From: Tridacna crocea
Lineage: Eukaryota; Mollusca; Bivalvia; Cardiida; Cardiidae
Assembly (NCBI GenBank): GCA_943736015.1
Contig: OX031063.1
Coordinates: 39,758,672 to 39,822,671, forward strand
Length of the DNA stretch: 64,000 bases
Direction: 5' to 3'
This document shows positions 10,690 through 21,600 of this stretch, in pieces; within the stretch, counting starts at the first letter, position 1; each line of letters begins with the position of its first letter. The translations under genes were made by a program, and so were the position numbers. The notes beneath the pieces were generated by a model. It worked only from the letters and a program-made list of their open reading frames with translations. It had not been told where the DNA came from and made no database searches.

Positions 10690-11084
10690 GAGATAGAGTA
10701 TGATATAGAGGCAGAAAGATGGAGACAAGGAGGGCCAGAAAGAGAGACAGAGGGTCAGGTAGACAAACATGGAAAGTGAACTAGAGAGTGAGAGAGAGGA
10801 AAATACAGACAGAGAGACAGAGGAGGTGGACTAGAGAGGTAGAGAGACAGAAATGTTAAATTTCAAAGAATCACATTCCATCAAGCACTTAATCACATCA
10901 CAACTCAGAATGCCAAATTGATGTAACACATTTCCAGTCATGAAATAGGACCCAAAAGAACACAATTTCAACCATTCCTTTCATAAGAACATTTCAGCTA
11001 AGTGGACAGATCAAAGATCAAACTGCACACTCTGGATTTGATCTACTCTGGTAATAAGAGCAACATGTATTGTGAAAGGCACTT
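10690..11084. other. AG-rich and unassigned sequence
   Basis: Purine-rich to about 10860, then nothing recognisable up to the next MITE. Confidence 0.4.
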
Positions 11085-11088
11085 TCAA

Positions 11089-11308
11089 CCCATTACCACA
11101 CAATCCCTACTTTTTGACGCCCCTGAGAAAGAAGCCTTTAGAAAACATTGTGAGAAAAGGAGAAAATGCTGGTAACCAGCATTTTCTTCTTTTCCCACAA
11201 TGTTTTCTACCCTTCACAAAAAAAATTCAATTTTCTGTCACTTTTATTTTGTCGTCTGCAAATGCTTTCTATTTGGAACAGTCTAAAATATTGTCATTTG
11301 GTAATGGG
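11089..11308 (+). mobile_element. TTAA-MITE type B
   Basis: Left flank TCAA, right TTAA 11309-11312. One left-arm change (GTGAGAAAAGG) is not matched on the right arm. Confidence 0.88.
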
Positions 11309-11739
11309 TTAACCATTTAACACTATTTGATATTTATCCATTATAATATATATAGGCACAACCCACTTTAGGCATATCCTGCAATACCGGTATGTTTACA
11401 GTTTACATCAGTTCTCTGTATATACCAGTGATAATCCTACCATGTACACCTCTTCTGCAGGATTGTGAAATACAAATTCATTGTGAGCAATGTAGAACAA
11501 GATCAGACTTCACAGAGCACTTGGTTTTAATCTTGATCTTTATTGTCCTACAGTCTTTGAGATACTGTTGTTGAGAAAATCTTTTAAAAATTCAGTTTCT
11601 AGTTTTCCCTAGTTATTGTGATATAACCATTTCATTTGCCAAACATGTTAAGGGTAAAGTACAATTTGGGATATTACATATTTACATATTATTTACATAT
11701 TTTGATACATGCTATGATATTAATAGTTTGCATGTTTAA

Positions 11740-11890
11740 CCCTTTACCACACAATCCTGAGTTTTAACGATCCTAGAGGAAAAACCTTTTAACCCTTTAC
11801 CACACAGTCCCAACTGGGAAAACAAGGCTTTTGAAAATATTGTAGGAAAAGGAGAAAATGCTTGTAACTAGTATTTTCTCCTTTTCCCTA
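11740..11890 (+). mobile_element. Two truncated MITE left halves in a row
   Basis: A 49-bp left end at 11740-11788 abuts TTAA and a second left end plus core (11793-11890) that stops after CTCCTTTTCCC. Confidence 0.7.
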
Positions 11891-11899
11891 TTTCTTTAA

Positions 11900-12119
11900 C
11901 CCTTTCCCAAACAAGCCCTGGTTTTTATGTGTCTGCAGTAAAAGTCTTTTGAAAACACTGTGGGAAAAGGACAAATTGCTCGTAATGAGCAATTTCTCCT
12001 TTTCCCACAGTGTTTTCTACCTTTTTTGATAACTTTCTGCCATTTTCTCCAAATCTAAAATTGTCGCCTGCAAACTCTTTCGGTTTGGAAGGGTCCAAAA
12101 TTCATCGTTTGGGAAAGGG
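11900..12119 (+). mobile_element. TTAA-MITE type D
   Basis: TTAA 11896-11899 and 12120-12123; core turn GCTCGTAATGAGC; paired CACTGTG / CACAGTG. Confidence 0.9.
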
Positions 12120-12194
12120 TTAATGCCCGGTGAAAAAACATAAATCATTATTTGATCTAAATTTCACTTGTTGTCTGTAAATGCTTCTGTTGTG

Positions 12195-12347
12195 TGGTTT
12201 CTGTGGTTGTGAGGTAGAGCATCGGTCTCATAAAGATAAGGTCCTGAGTCCGGTACCCAGGAGGGGGTGTCATTTTTGAGATTTTCATTGGCCACATGTT
12301 TGGCACAAGTGCTGGTGTAGTTCTCAGGAGGCAGAATCGAGAAAGAT
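12195..12347 (+). mobile_element. tRNA-derived SINE, class 1
   Basis: A-box-like GTGAGGTAGAGCATCGG and B-box-like GTCCTGAGTCC, then a body shared with 60083-60245 (GGTGTCA, TTTCATTGGCC, GTTCTCAGGAGGCAGAAT). Confidence 0.6.
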
Positions 12348-12401
12348 TAGTATCAGTTGTAAGAGCTTGTTTTTCAACTGATGTAAAATAAATATGTTTA
12401 A

Positions 12402-12565
12402 CTCTTTACCAAATGACAAAATGTTAGACCAATCCGTTTTGAAAGCATTTGCAGATGACAATATAGATTTGATTCAAGCATCTGAATTTATTTTGGGAAT
12501 AGTAAAAATCATTGTGGGAAAAGAAGAAAATGCCGATTACCTTATTCTTCACCAAGAAATTTTGC
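12402..12565 (-). mobile_element. TTAA-MITE type B, right part lost to a SINE
   Basis: TTAA 12398-12401; stops after the left arm GGGAAAAGAAGAAAATGCC, where SINE sequence begins. Confidence 0.75.
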
Positions 12566-12574
12566 TCCATATCA

Positions 12575-12790
12575 TATATTGACTCTTGCAGCCCAGTTGG
12601 TAATGTGCATGGCTTAAAACTAGGGGTCAAACCACAAACTGTGCCAGTTGCTTTCCAAGGAGCGATGAAGGTAATCACCAAGGATGAATTACTCTCTCAC
12701 CCCTGATCATTGCTCTGATGATTGTTATGTGGGAAAGTAGCCAGTGGTTTGGGAAAAATAATAGGTGAAGAGCTAGTTAAAAATGTGAAA
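12575..12790 (+). mobile_element. tRNA-derived SINE, class 2
   Basis: tRNA-like head CAGCCCAGTTGGTAATGTGC with B-box-like GGGGTCAAACC. The body TGATTGTTATGTGGGAAAGT matches the class 2 copy at 16298. Confidence 0.55.
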
Positions 12791-12972
12791 ATAGGTGCTC
12801 TGGTTTCCTCACTACATGTATATGAAATAATGTGGAAAACGTTACATACCATTAGAAGAAAGTTTTCCATGGTAGGAAGATTCTCCATGTTTTATGATGA
12901 TGGTTTGAAAATCTTCTGCTGCATTATTTTAGAAAGCAATGTGTTTTTAGTGTAATGGAATGGTAATCTTGA

Positions 12973-13188
12973 CCTTTTACCAAACTACAAAATTTTACAC
13001 TTATTCAAGTTGAAAGCATTTTGTGGACAAAAAAAAATGTAATTGAAAATTGAAATTGAAATCAAGAAGGGGAGATAACATTGTGGGAAAACGAGAAAAT
13101 GCTGGTAACCAGCATTTTCTCCATTTCCCACTGTTTTCAAAGGCTTATAAAAGAGGGTCATTAAAAATTTGGATGATGAAGTAAAGGG
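12973..13188 (-). mobile_element. TTAA-MITE type B, centre flipped
   Basis: Flanks worn (TTGA, TTAC). Arms are minus oriented but the turn reads GGTAACC, the plus form. Confidence 0.8.
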
Positions 13189-13192
13189 TTAC

Positions 13193-13805
13193 AGGCTAGT
13201 GCAGACTTGACAAAAATTGTTACCGGTATGTTATTGCAGCTGAATGACATCATTTTTTGATTCAGATTTTTGTAATAAAAATTATTTCAGGACAGTTGAT
13301 ATGAAAAACTTAAAAGAGAATCCTGTTGCAATGATCAAAGAAAAGAAATTGACTTGATGTTGATAGTAATATCAAAGCAGTTTATAAAGACATAAAAAGA
13401 ATCTGTTAACCCTTAGGCTGCTAAGCATGACTCGATGACCTATTGCAGACAGTGTAGATCAAGATCTGACAGCACAGAATGTGCAGTATCAAACTGCACA
13501 GATTATGCAGTCTGATCTTGAATCTACACTGTCCGATAAAGGTGACATTTTTCCCTTAAAAAGACCTTTGAAATAACAAAATTTAGGTTTTTGATAGCGG
13601 CTTGAAAATTTCATTTTGCTTTTTTAGCAGGATAAGAGCTAAGATTTTATGCCTCCATTTTTTGCTAGACAATACTTTCAAAGCCTTCAAACCTCCGTAG
13701 AAAATTGGGCTTGTAACTATTGCCTCGACTCTTCATCAGGTAACAGAATTTTGTCTATGTTTCAAGCACTTGCACCACAAATACAACACAAATAATGGCA
13801 TTTCT
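13193..13805. other. Unassigned; dyad repeat at 13448-13533
   Basis: AGTGTAGATCAAGATCTGAC pairs with TGATCTTGAATCTACACTG. The rest holds nothing recognised. Confidence 0.5.
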
Positions 13806-13809
13806 TTAA

Positions 13810-14025
13810 CCCTTTACCAAATAATCTCGACTTTTAACGACTCTGTGAAAGAAACCTTTTGAAAACATTGTGGGAAAAGGAGAAAATGCTGGTAACTAGC
13901 ATTTTCTCCTTTTCCCACAATGTTTTCTACCCTTCTTAAATTACATTTCAATTTTCAATTCACATTTATTTTTTCATCTGCATATGCTTTTGGACTATTT
14001 TAAAATTTTGTTGTTTGGTAAAGAG
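13810..14025 (+). mobile_element. TTAA-MITE type B, reference full-length copy
   Basis: TTAA at both ends (13806-13809, 14026-14029). Left end CCCTTTACCAAATAATC, right end GTTTGGTAAAGAG. The centre is a near-perfect palindrome from GAAAACATTGTGGGAAAAGG to the matching CCTTTTCCCACAATGTTTTC with a GGTAAC turn. TTAA plus a CCCTTT end is the piggyBac pattern. No transposase is present, so it depends on one encoded elsewhere. Plus orientation here means the CCACACAATCC-type arm comes first. Confidence 0.9.
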
Positions 14026-14200
14026 TTAAAGGGTAGAAGATACTGGTTGCAAATCCAAGATTTTGTTGTCTAGAAAAAAGACTGTTATTTCTCCTCACCC
14101 AGTTTCTAAATTTTTAAATGTGAATTGCTGTGATGTTGAAGAAGTTCAGATTAAGCTTGTCTGATAATCCATTAAAAATCAGTATTTAAAAACGTGTTAA

Positions 14201-14408
14201 CCCTTTACCACAAAATCCCAATTTTTAACGACCGCGAGGAAGAAGCCTTTTTAAAAGATAGTGGGAAAAGGAGAACCAGAATTTTCTCCATTTTTCACAA
14301 TATTTTCTACTCTTTATAAGATTGAAGTCATCAGTTGGGCCATATTTGTTGTCTACAAATTAATGCTTTCAATTTTGACAAGTCTAAAATTTTGTTATTT
14401 GGTAAAGA
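14201..14408 (+). mobile_element. TTAA-MITE type B, member 1 of a three-copy array
   Basis: TTAA 14197-14200; the core has lost part of its left arm; right end GTAAAGACTCTTTACC merges into the next copy. Confidence 0.8.
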
Positions 14409-14410
14409 CT

Positions 14411-14610
14411 CTTTACCAGACTACCAAATTTTGTTCGAATTCAAACACATTTACAGAGGAAACTTTAACTTTGACTCAAATTGTGGCATTTGTTCTTGAA
14501 AGGCTAGAACACCTTGTAGGAAAAGAAAGAAATGCTTGTAATGGACATTTATCCTCTTCCTACAATGTTTTCATTAGGGTTGTGAAAATTCCTTGGTGTT
14601 AGTAACAGAG
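14411..14610 (-). mobile_element. TTAA-MITE type B, member 2
   Basis: Diverged core TAGGAAAAGAAAGAAATGC / GACATTTATCCTCTTCCTA; right TTAA 14611-14614 shared with member 3. Confidence 0.78.
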
Positions 14611-14614
14611 TTAA

Positions 14615-14834
14615 CTCTGTACCAAATGACAAAATTTTAGGCAAGTCAAAATTGGAAGCATTAGCAGACAACAACATGAAACTGACTTTAAAATTGAAAT
14701 TTGTTCGAGGAGGGGTAGAAGACCTTGTGGGAAAAGGAGAAAATGCTGGTTACCAGCATTTTCTTCTTTTCCCACAATTTTTTTGAAAGCTTTCTTTGTC
14801 AGGGTCGTTAAAAGCAGGGACTGTATTGTGAAGA
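14615..14834 (-). mobile_element. TTAA-MITE type B, member 3
   Basis: Intact core with GGTTACC turn; right end worn (AAGAGTATGG). Confidence 0.85.
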
Positions 14835-14992
14835 GTATGGATTATTTTACTAAGTCCATGCAGGCTGATCATGGTATAAAGCTTTTGCTGTTGGTTAATT
14901 TTTTCTGTAATTCAAAGGACAAGTCTCTCATATGATATATTCAGTTGTTATATGAAATGATTTTATGAATCCCTTATAATTGGATGACTTAA

Positions 14993-15057
14993 CTCTAACC
15001 AAGTAACAAAAATTTTGTGATTGCCCAAATTGAAAGCATTTGGTTATCATCATTTTC
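14993..15057 (-). mobile_element. MITE left-end fragment
   Basis: TTAA 14989-14992 then 65 bp of a minus-oriented arm ending in a core remnant. Confidence 0.6.
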
Positions 15058-15272
15058 TCTTTGCACCATGGTGAGGATCCTAGCCTCCTTTTGAAACAGC
15101 ACAGCTCAATTGTAATTTCAAAATTGCTTTTATTCAGAATGCCTAGGCAAAGCAAAGCAGATCAGTAGAACAAAGATCAGAATGAATCTTCTGTATGATC
15201 TGGCTACACAGGTAAATAAAGTTGTGACAGGTATTTTTTGGGTTAAGTCTACATGCCAGTACTTTGATAAAT

Positions 15273-15526
15273 GTGACCTATCATGCAAAAAGGGACCCTC
15301 TAGGAACTGCTAAAAATGTCAATCCTGATCAGACTGTGCAAAGTGCGCAGGCTGACCAGGGTTGACACTTTTTGCTTTAATGACCTTTTCTGTATGAAAA
15401 GTTGTCATTGTCCCTGGTTATACAATCGTGTTTGAACTATCATCTTAAACTGCACTATCATTCATCTGTTTTCATCTAATTGATCCACAGAATTCCCAGA
15501 TGGTCCCTTTTTGCATGATGGGTCAC
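15273..15526. mobile_element. 254-bp MITE with 25-bp inverted ends and an inner dyad
   Basis: GTGACCTATCATGCAAAAAG / CTTTTTGCATGATGGGTCAC ends. Inside lies a dyad around CTGATCAGACTGTGC / GCGCAGGCTGACCAGG. AAAT flanks both sides. Confidence 0.72.
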
Positions 15527-15689
15527 AAATAAGAAAGTCAATACTGTATTTACTTTCCATTTCAGCCTGTCTGGATAAATTTGACAAAATTCTCTTTAAT
15601 TAGGCCTGCAATGACCTGTCCCACCTTTCTTCCTGTTTTCCCTTTATAAAACCATTTATCAAGCAGTCCCATGTTTTCAAGATCATGTG

Positions 15690-15785
15690 GACAAGGCATT
15701 TTAAAAACTTTGTGGGAAAAGGAAAAAATGCTGGTAACCAGCATTTTCTCCATTTCCCAAAATGTTTTCTACCCAGTGAAAGAAG
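15690..15785 (+). mobile_element. Truncated TTAA-MITE core
   Basis: GTGGGAAAAGGAAAAAATGC with GGTAACC turn and right arm; outer ends missing. Confidence 0.7.
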
Positions 15786-15797
15786 TTAATCCTTTAA

Positions 15798-16046
15798 CCC
15801 TTTACCAAACAATCCCTGGTTTTTATGACTCTTAGATAAAAGCCTTTTGAAAACAAGGTAGAAAAAGGAAGAAATGCTGGTAAGCAGCATTTTCTCCTTT
15901 TCCAACAATGTTTTCTACCCTGCTGGAATCAAACTTCAAGTTTTTAGTTATTTTTAATTGTCATTTGTAAGTGCTTTCAATTTGGACCAGTCTAAACGCC
16001 ATTTCAACCAACCAACCAGTCTAAAATTTTGTTGTTTGGTAAAGAG
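15798..16046 (+). mobile_element. TTAA-MITE type B with internal duplication
   Basis: TTAA 15794-15797 and 16047-16050; CCAGTCTAAA is duplicated with a CAACCAACCAA spacer. Shares its right TTAA with the next copy. Confidence 0.88.
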
Positions 16047-16050
16047 TTAA

Positions 16051-16271
16051 CTCAGTACCAAACAACAAAATTTTAGACTGGTTCAAATCGAAGGAATTTG
16101 CAGATGACAAAATAAAAGTGACTGAAAAATTGAAATTTGTTTTGTGAAAGGTAGAAAACATTGTGGGAAAAGGAGAAAATGCTGGTAACCAGCATTTTCT
16201 CCTTCTCCCATAGTGTTTTCAAAAGGCTTCTTTGTCTGGGGCATCAAAAGTAGGGATTGTGTGGTAATGGC
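16051..16271 (-). mobile_element. TTAA-MITE type B, centre flipped
   Basis: Right TTAA 16272-16275. The turn reads GGTAACC although arms are minus oriented. Confidence 0.9.
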
Positions 16272-16297
16272 TTAATAGAGGTATTTTCTTTATTTCA

Positions 16298-16605
16298 AAT
16301 GAGGTAGCTCAGTCGGTAGTGTACAAGACTTGAGAATAGTAGGTCACTATTTTGATTCCCGACTCGCCTAATTTCTTTTCGAGGGTTGATGATAGGCATA
16401 GCAACACGAGTCATTCCACTTTTAACTGCTGTTTTGACGATGGTTATATGGGAAAGCAGCCAGTGGTTTCAAAAGACTATTCTGTGGAATACTGGTAAAA
16501 GAAACTCTAGTAAAGCATGGATGGATGTACTGGCCGCTGTGATATAGCTGAGATGATGTTGAAAACAGCTTTAAAAACATACAATCAATCATTCATTTTT
16601 CAAAT
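16298..16605 (+). mobile_element. tRNA-derived SINE, class 2, long copy
   Basis: A-box-like GAGGTAGCTCAGTCGGTAG and B-box-like TTTTGATTCCC head, then body GGGAAAGCAGCCAGTGG, tail CTTTAAAAACATACAATCA. Confidence 0.68.
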
Positions 16606-16672
16606 AATCTTCCTGACAGTTTTTGAGATGTACATTCAGTGCTTCAATTGCAAGTCACATCCTACTCCTTTA

Positions 16673-16828
16673 ACCCATTACCACACAATCCGGATTTTCA
16701 ACAACCCCGAGAAGGAAGCCTTTTGAAAACATTTTGGGAAAAGGAGAAAATGCTGGTAACCAGCATTTTCTCCTTTTCCCACAATATTTTTTACCCTTCC
16801 AAAACCAAATTCCAATTTTTCAGTATTT
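16673..16828 (+). mobile_element. TTAA-MITE type B, right end lost
   Basis: TTAA 16669-16672; full core; breaks off within the right arm. Confidence 0.82.
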
Positions 16829-17228
16829 AACTATTAATCTGGTCACCACCAGTTACAGATATGTATACTTCTTTTAAATGTTTTTGTGACAGCTGTGACA
16901 CTATTTATAGGGGTTTATCTGTGTAGCAGCGAGCAAACACATGGTAACAAAAAGTAGAAACTTTTACGAAAGAATCTTGAAAGTACCAGTATTTCTATCC
17001 TACGAGATTTTGATCACCATTTTATTTCAACAAAAGAGTTACATTTTGAAAAAGTGTCCATCAGGGGAATTAAAACATCAAAAAAAAAAGACAAAACGGA
17101 AAACACTTTATTTGACAAATATAACTTGCTTTAGTCTACAGAACAAAATTTACTTTCAAATCTAATTAGTTACCTCCCTGTCAAGTTCATGGCCAACACT
17201 TTTAATGTGGCTCTAATGATGTGGTTTG
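16829..17228. other. Unassigned sequence
   Basis: AT-rich with no recognised gene or repeat. Confidence 0.4.
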
Positions 17229-17345
17229 TCTGGAGAGGGTGGAAATCATTGTGAGATTAGGAGAAAATGCTGGCTACCAACATTTTCTCCTTCTCCAACA
17301 ATGTTTGTAAAAGCTTTATCCTTCAGGGTCATTAAAACTTAAGGT
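17229..17345 (-). mobile_element. Truncated, diverged TTAA-MITE
   Basis: Core GAGAAAATGCTGGCTACCAA / CATTTTCTCC and minus-type right end TTCAGGGTCATTAAAAC. Confidence 0.68.
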
Positions 17346-17679
17346 TATCTGATAACAAGTTCACATGCCAATAGCAAGGCACCTACTTTACAAAAAATAT
17401 TATGGTTTTATCTACAGAAAGTTCTCTCATTTTTCAAGGGTAATTGTTCTGAAACCAGATCAGAGAATACATTTTGCTGTGTCGGATATGGATAAAAAGC
17501 TTTGCTATAGTCCACAGTTTCAAAAGAAAATGATCTGAGACTGTTTATTTTTTCAGGCAAGTGCTTGCAACTGTCTACTTTTTATAGACAACATGCTCAT
17601 TTATAAACCCAATGAAATTATTCCGGACACAGCATCGTATGCATTCTTTTACACTTTTTATTTACCATCATTTCTGTAT

Positions 17680-17805
17680 GGCCTACAACATGTGGAAAGT
17701 AGTTGGAAAGTGTCATCTTTGATCAACCTGTGTGGATTGCACAGGCTGATCAGAGACGACACTTTATGCAAATGACCAAATGTCCCTTTTTTCTTGTTCC
17801 AGGCC
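17680..17805. mobile_element. 126-bp palindromic MITE (GATCAGCCTGTGC dyad family)
   Basis: GGCCTACAAC... ends pair with ...GTTCCAGGCC; inner AAAGTGTCATCTTTGATCAA pairs with TGATCAGAGACGACACTTT. Confidence 0.7.
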
Positions 17806-17843
17806 AGATTCTGTTCTGAATTCATTGTTAGCCATTTGATTAA

Positions 17844-18064
17844 CCCTTTACCCCATAAGGCATTTCTGTGGTATCTCTAATTGACCCTAAATAACAGCAA
17901 GGATGAAGCCATTTCTTACCTCTACATGACACCTTTTGATAGCATGGAAAACATTGTGACAAAAGGTGGAATTGCTCGTCACAAGCAATTACATCTTCTG
18001 CCACAATGTTTTCCAAAGACTCCTACAAGCAATGCGTAGAAATGAGTATCTATGGAGTGAAGGG
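17844..18064 (+). mobile_element. TTAA-MITE type C
   Basis: TTAA 17840-17843 and 18065-18068. Ends CCCTTTACCCCATAAGGC and TATGGAGTGAAGGG; core turn GCTCGTCACAAGC. Confidence 0.9.
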
Positions 18065-18154
18065 TTAAATGGGGCTGAAAGTTACAAGCCAAATCTCTTT
18101 TTTTTCCCACAATCACAATCACAAATCAAGCACTGTGGAATCACAATAACCCTG

Positions 18155-18452
18155 CAGATCTCAGTAGCTCAGTCTGTAAAGTACAGGGCTTGCAACGAAG
18201 GGTCCCTGATTTGATTCCAAGCTTGGCTAAATTCTTTCTAAATATTGATGATAGCTGCTGCAAACGGATTCATTCCTCTTTCAAAGCTGAAGATTGTCTC
18301 ATCAATTTTTATGCAGCTAGTAGTTTAGAAAGAGTATTGTACAAAATTTGAGAAAAAGAACACTTGGAAAGAATGAATAGGTGTACTGGTAATGATTATG
18401 ATACTAAAAATGGCATTAAACATGCATCAAACAAACAAATAAACAATAACTC
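18155..18452 (+). mobile_element. tRNA-derived SINE, class 2
   Basis: Head CTCAGTAGCTCAGTCTGTAA with TTTGATTCCAAG; tail CATTAAACATGCATCAAACA and AAACAAATAAACA. Confidence 0.65.
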
Positions 18453-18522
18453 TCTTTTCATAATGATTTCAACATCTCATTGAATATGATTGGATGATAT
18501 CGATCAATTCTGCCGACAATTA

Positions 18523-18635
18523 TCAAGATGGGGGAGGATCATCACATTTTTTTCTCCTGCGGCCCTTTGGAAGTTCTGCATTAGGATCAAACATTATATT
18601 GTCATAAAATTCTGTGTCTTCAGTAATTCGCAGTT
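18523..18635 (-). CDS. LYRM7: LYRM7 exon 5 (last coding exon)
   Basis: Encodes LRITEDTEFYDNIMFDPNAE, then a basic LPKGRRRKKC segment and DDPPPS before TGA at 18523-18525. The acceptor follows AACTTTTCAG. No polyadenylation site could be fixed downstream. Confidence 0.8.
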
Positions 18636-21600
18636 CTGAAAAGTTGTTTATAAACAAGTAAATTCTTCATCACACAAATTTAAACTATCATGTTAAGAAG
18701 TCTTTTGAAAACATTGTGGGAAAATGAGAAATTGCTAGTAGCATTTTCTCCTTTTCCCACAATTCTTTAACTCATTACCAAATGACAATTTTTTTAGACT
18801 GGTCCAAATTTAAAGCATTTGCAGATGACAAAATAGAAGTGACTGAAAATTTTAAATTTGTTTTGTGAAGGTAGAAAACATTGTGGGAAAAGGAGAAAAT
18901 GCTGGTTACCAGCATTTTCTCCTTTTCCCACAATGTTTTCTAAAGGCTTCTGTCTCGGGGGCGTCAAAAGGAGGGATTGTGTGGTAATGGGTTATAGACT
19001 CTCAAAGACAAATCCTATATTGGAGTCATATTTGATCTGTTTTCTGTAATTGCTTTTAATTTCAATGAGTCTTAAACTCTAAATAGGTATTATTCCCTGG
19101 AAGTAACTTAACCCTTTACTCCATAGATACTCATTTCTACGCATTGCTTGTAGGAGCCTTTGGAAAACATTGTGGCAAAAGGTGAAATTGCTCGTCACGA
19201 GCAATTTTACCTTTTGCCACAATGTTTTCTATGCTATCAAAAGGTACCATATACACATAAGAAACAGCTTCATCCTTGCTGTTATTTAGGGTCAATTAGA
19301 GATACCGTAGAAATGCCTTATGGGGTAAAGGGTTAAGTTGCTTTTGTGATTAGTGCGGATCAAATTTAGACTGCACAGAATGTGCAGTCTGATTTTGGAT
19401 CTATATTGCCTGCTACCATTTTACATTTTCTAATGGTTCTAATGTAACAAACCGTGAGATAGCAATGCTTTTGGCTGTATTTCCTAATGGAAAATAAACA
19501 AATTATTCATTCAATGCTAAGGATTAACTCATTACCAAACGACAAGATTTTAGGTTTGTCTGAATCAAAAGCATTTGCAGACAACAAAATGAAAGTGACT
19601 GAAAATTTGAAATTTGTTTTGTGAGGGGTAGAACACATTGTGGGAAAAGGAGAAAACGCTGGTTACCAGCATTTTCTCCTTTTCGCATAATGTTTTCTAA
19701 AAGCTTCTTTCTCAGGGGCTTCAAAAGTAGAGATTGTGTCGTAATGACTAGTTAGCTAGTTAAGAATTATTTATGGTAACTTCAAGTACCTCATAAGTCC
19801 TGTACCAACTTTGTTTTGCTCTTAAACCACAATGACCAACAAAATCTTAAAAATTCTTATTTTTTCTAATTAAGCGGTCAGTGATCTCCAGGATTTCTGT
19901 ATTTCTTATAGCTCCTTTCCAAATTTTAGACTGGTCCAAATTTAAAGTATTTGCAGACAACAAATGTGTCTTAAAACTGAGTTTTGTCTTTGGAATGGTA
20001 GAAACCACTGTAGGAGGATAAAATACTAGTTACCAGCATTTTATCCTTTTCCCATAATGCACCTGGAAACCTTCTTTGCCAAAGTTGTTAAAACTTGGAT
20101 TTGTGGTAGAGTTCACAAAAACCCCTGTGTCAGTTACTCAAAAAATAGTCTATTCTGGCCTCTAAATCTGTTCATGTTATAGGCCAGTCTTTGCAGATAC
20201 ACTAGGATCAACGATGAACCCTTTACCTCACAATGATGACTTATAAAGTCCCTGAGAATGAAGCCTTTTGAAAACATTGTGAGAAAAGGAGAAAATGCTG
20301 GTAACCAGCATTTTCTCCTTTTCTCACAATGTTTTTTAATCTTTAAAACAAAAGTTGCACCTATTGAGCCACAATGAAATTGCCATCTGTAATTGCTTTC
20401 ATTTTAGACAAGGCTGAAATTTTGTCACCTGGTAAAGGGTTAACAATGCCCACTAATGGCTACAACATGTAAGAGGAACTCACTAAAATTTCCTGAGTCT
20501 TCATCTTTCTTTGCCTGAATCACATTTTTCCTCAGTGTTTCTTCTGCCTCAACTGCAACACCTATCAGCTAATATTAGAAAATAAAAATGTGCATGAAAA
20601 TAAACTGTATTATTTCATGCTTTCAAGTAGGATATTAAGAAATAAGGGTGGAAATATTTTTCGATATTCCACGGGTACAACCAGTGAAAATACTGAACCT
20701 TATATTCTAGTTACCAAGGTAAAATGCATGTGATTCACAACCAGATTGAAATACTATGTCGTTTACCTTAAATTTCTTGCACTTGATGTAATATTGTAAT
20801 GCATTGCTATGCAGAGAGGTACGCCACAGGGAAAAGTACTGTACTGGATTTTGATAAAGTTCCTCCCAGAAAGGGTTAAAAGCATGAAATAAATAGAATA
20901 TTTGGGGTTTTTTTTGGTGAAAGATTAAAATTTATTTCGAGTGAGCATCATCAGTAATATTTTCACGAGTCGCTGCACCACTCATGAAAATAATACTGAT
21001 GATGTTCACTCAATGAAATAAATTTCAATCTTTCAACGAAAAAAATCAAATATCCTCTATGTATTATCGGTATTATATCCCAAAGAAAAATATCTGTATA
21101 TAAAGAGCTTCAGAGAAGGAAACAGACGTGCTCTATAAAATGCTTTGAGAAAAGAAGCCAATTCTAAAAATTTTCCTCAAGTATTGTGCAACTATGGAAA
21201 CAAAGACATGCCAGTTTTCTAAGTTACATCTGCAGATTCAGGTAACTATTTTTTTCTTCAGCAGCAGACTGTTTTTGAGAAATAAAAACAGCCAGAAGAA
21301 TAACTGTGTATATGTAATGAACAATTTTTCCTTTAGCCACTTTGTTTTGAAAATTTATCTAATCTGTTATGCACATAGATTATTCATCATTTCAGCCACA
21401 TTAAATTTGTTGTCTGCATGTGGTTTCAATTCCGACAAGTCTAAAACTTTATCATCTGATAAAATCCTAAAGAATATTTTCAAAGATTTCAGTCCAAACT
21501 TAATTTAGGTTGTAAAGAATACAAAAGTTTACTCCACCATAACTCACCTCTGTGATTTTCTCTGGTTCTTGAACATCAACATGTTTCCGAAATTCTTCAT

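Noticed and set aside
12195-12270. Possible functional tRNA gene
   Set aside because: A and B boxes are imperfect, no cloverleaf can be closed, and the body continues as a SINE.
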